Below are positions 62,984 through 64,000 of a stretch of 64,000 nucleotides of DNA, piece by piece (the stretch's first letter is position 1; each line of letters starts with the position of its first letter). The notes under the pieces were generated by a model. The model saw only the letters and a program-made list of their open reading frames with translations. It was not told the origin of the DNA and searched no databases. Location: contig CBDBCB010000022.1 of NCBI GenBank assembly GCA_965202745.1, positions 124,001-188,000 of the forward strand. Direction: 5' to 3'. Source of the stretch: JACKII01 sp965202745. Lineage in GTDB: Bacteria; Pseudomonadota; Alphaproteobacteria; Bin95. Both the position numbers and the translations under genes were made by a program.

Positions 62984-63795
62984 GGCATTGTCACGTTGTT
63001 TTCAGCGCCTAAGAAACTGCCGACTTGAGGCTCTTCAAGCGGCCAGTTCGATGGCGCATTCGTTCCATTGGTGAAATGCGGCGGCTCGTTTCTGGCGATA
63101 GGCGGAGGCAGTCATTTTGTGGCGACGTGGGCGGAACAGGTTTGCGGTTTCATCATGGGCGGCCAGAAATCTCTGCGCCTGACGGGCTGACTTGAAACGG
63201 CCCTGTATTTTTTCTCGTTTCCGTGTTGGTCTGTGCGATCCTTCGATACGATTGTTTATCCCTTTATGCGCTCGGTGATCCACCTCCAACGCGCGTTTGC
63301 GCAGGGCGGCACCGTAGCGGCGCAGCTTGTCCGTCACTATGACTCGGGGCGTCCCCCAGCGGGCTACCAACCTGGCAATGAACCGCTTTGCAGCCCGCGC
63401 ATTTCGGCGTGATTGCACCAGGATGTCGAGACCTTCGCCGTTGCCGGCAACGGCGCGCCACAGCCAATGCTTCACACCGCGGATGATGATCACCCCTTCA
63501 TCCAGATGCCATTTATCCGAGGGCTGTTGACGCGCAGCCCTGACATGCTTCGCAATCTGAGTTCCGAATTTTCTGACCCATGAACGGATTGTCTCGTAAC
63601 TCACCTTGATGCCTCGTTCAGCAAGCAAATCCTCAACGTCGCGCAGACTGAGTGCAAAGCGATGGTATGCCGAGCCCGCGTAAGAAATGATGGAACGCGG
63701 GAAGCGGTAGCCTTTTAGGCGAGGTTGGGAAATCTGGCTGATCATCGTCAGGCGTTACGGGCAATTGGGATTGTGGTCAACAACTTGACGATCCC
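62984..63795 (-). mobile_element. IS6-family element, copy 2 (intact)
   Basis: The 812-bp copy has terminal repeats GGCATTGTCACGTTGTT and the complement of GGGATCGTCAAGTTGTT. It is flanked by CTCCATTG (62976-62983) and GTTGAAGG (63796-63803), the inverted partners of the 8-mers around copy 1. It is otherwise nearly identical to copy 1 and carries an open transposase. Confidence 0.93.
63035..63745 (-). CDS. IS6-family transposase, intact
   Basis: The 236-residue DDE transposase has SYETIRSWVRKFG (helix-turn-helix), KWHLDEGVIIIRG (first Asp), PRVIVTDKLRRYGAALRK (second Asp) and INNRIEGSHRPTRKREK with the catalytic Glu. Length is right for IS6/IS26 relatives, which move by replicative or copy-in routes and leave 8-bp duplications, as found here. 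It can probably still act on both copies. Confidence 0.93.
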   Translation of the reverse strand: MISQISQPRLKGYRFPRSIISYAGSAYHRFALSLRDVEDLLAERGIKVSYETIRSWVRKFGTQIAKHVRAARQQPSDKWHLDEGVIIIRGVKHWLWRAVAGNGEGLDILVQSRRNARAAKRFIARLVARWGTPRVIVTDKLRRYGAALRKRALEVDHRAHKGINNRIEGSHRPTRKREKIQGRFKSARQAQRFLAAHDETANLFRPRRHKMTASAYRQKRAAAFHQWNECAIELAA

Positions 63796-64000
63796 GTTGA
63801 AGGTGCATGCTGAGACCGAGCTTTGCGCCCGCCGCGGCGGCGGTGCGCATGAAGTTCGACTGCACCGCGCCGGTGATCAGGATGGCGTCCGCGCCCTGCT
63901 CAACAGCCTCCCCAAGATAGAAGGAAAGCTGGCGGACTTTGTTGCCCCCATGCCGAGCCCGGTGACATCGTCCCGCTTCAGCCAAAGGTCGATACCCAGA
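63796..64000 (-). pseudogene. N-terminal part of D-cysteine desulfhydrase-like gene (runs off window)
   Basis: On the minus strand the piece encodes LGIDLWLKRDDVTGLGMG in one frame and GNKVRQLSFYLGEAVEQGADAILITGAVQSNFMRTAAAAGAKLGLSMHLQ in the next, the start of a DcyD/ACC deaminase with the PLP lysine in GGNKVRQL. One G is missing from the G run at about 63947, breaking the frame. It ends at the IS6 copy; LSMHLQ joins LEERVPSNDPLYNF at 57333 through the shared 8-mer. The true start lies outside the window. Confidence 0.85.

Larger units (their letters stand above)
56513..63795. other. IS6-bounded inverted chromosomal segment
   Basis: Two IS6 copies in opposite orientation enclose 57333-62983. 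The flanking 8-mers are CAATGGAG (left of copy 1), CCTTCAAC (right of copy 1), CTCCATTG (left of copy 2) and GTTGAAGG (right of copy 2): two target duplications, each split between the copies and inverted. This is the expected result of an IS6 copy jumping to a second site on the same molecule in the inverting mode, or of two insertions followed by recombination. Turning the segment back restores both the paralogue-2 gene and the D-cysteine desulfhydrase junction in frame. Confidence 0.9.

Noticed and set aside
56513..63795. Composite transposon carrying the deiodinase-like cargo
   Set aside because: The flanking 8-mers are crossed between the copies and the broken genes match across them, which shows a local inversion and not the arrival of a mobile unit.
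1..64000. CRISPR arrays, tRNA or rRNA genes
   Set aside because: No regularly spaced repeats, cloverleaf-like stretches or rRNA-like sequences were noticed on either strand.

Overview
The window looks like an alphaproteobacterial chromosome segment, most like Rhodospirillales or a marine relative. The clues are GC-rich codon use, a his cluster divergent from hslVU, the histone deacetylase-like/xseB/ispA/dxs run, exosortase-type (VPxPA) surface proteins, and many acyl-CoA, hydantoinase-like and phosphonate genes. No tRNA, rRNA or CRISPR array was seen.

Layout: 1-5039 holds catabolic genes (partial FAD oxidoreductase, an IS-broken cyclase, a HyuB-like protein). 5051-9462 is a minus-strand histidine operon (hisB, DUF2628, hisH, GNAT, hisA, hisF, hisE, HIT) divergent from hslVU (9573-11440). 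After an MDR reductase and an IS481-type element come epmA/efp, then a minus-strand CoA/amide catabolism cluster (15483-20833). A persulfide dioxygenase-like gene with tusA follows, then an IS256 copy, a phosphonoacetate hydrolase module, an IS-broken FAD oxidoreductase and an RND efflux pair. HDAC-like/xseB/ispA/dxs (34495-38571) feed isoprenoid synthesis. A tightly coupled six-gene operon (39937-44780) combines an amidase, a haloalkane-dehalogenase-like hydrolase, two small enzymes, an AIG2-like protein and a DMT exporter. 45010-54889 carries DUF502, LLM oxidoreductase, acyl-CoA ligase, hyuA/hyuB and two acyl-CoA dehydrogenases. 55054-64000 holds VPxPA surface-protein paralogues, a deiodinase-like gene, a TPR-sulfotransferase and an alkaline-phosphatase-like gene, rearranged by two inverted IS6 copies.

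Two results stand out. (1) 58059-58724 reads as an iodothyronine-deiodinase-like selenoprotein: an in-frame UGA sits exactly where the family has Sec/Cys (GSYT-UGA-PPF) and is followed at once by a bacterial SECIS-like hairpin. (2) Two inverted IS6-family copies (56513-57332 and 62984-63795) carry crosswise-matching 8-bp target duplications. These show that a 5.65-kb segment was inverted and that two genes (a VPxPA protein and a D-cysteine desulfhydrase) were each cut in two; rejoining the halves restores both reading frames at the junctions.

The window is rich in decay: six IS copies and about thirteen broken non-transposase genes. Some lesions are single-base indels in short homopolymers and could be sequencing errors. 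The IS insertions, a CAG-to-TAG type nonsense codon, a TGA in an AIG2-like gene and a likely ATG-to-ATA start loss cannot be explained by homopolymer error. This suggests a lineage under relaxed selection with active IS elements.
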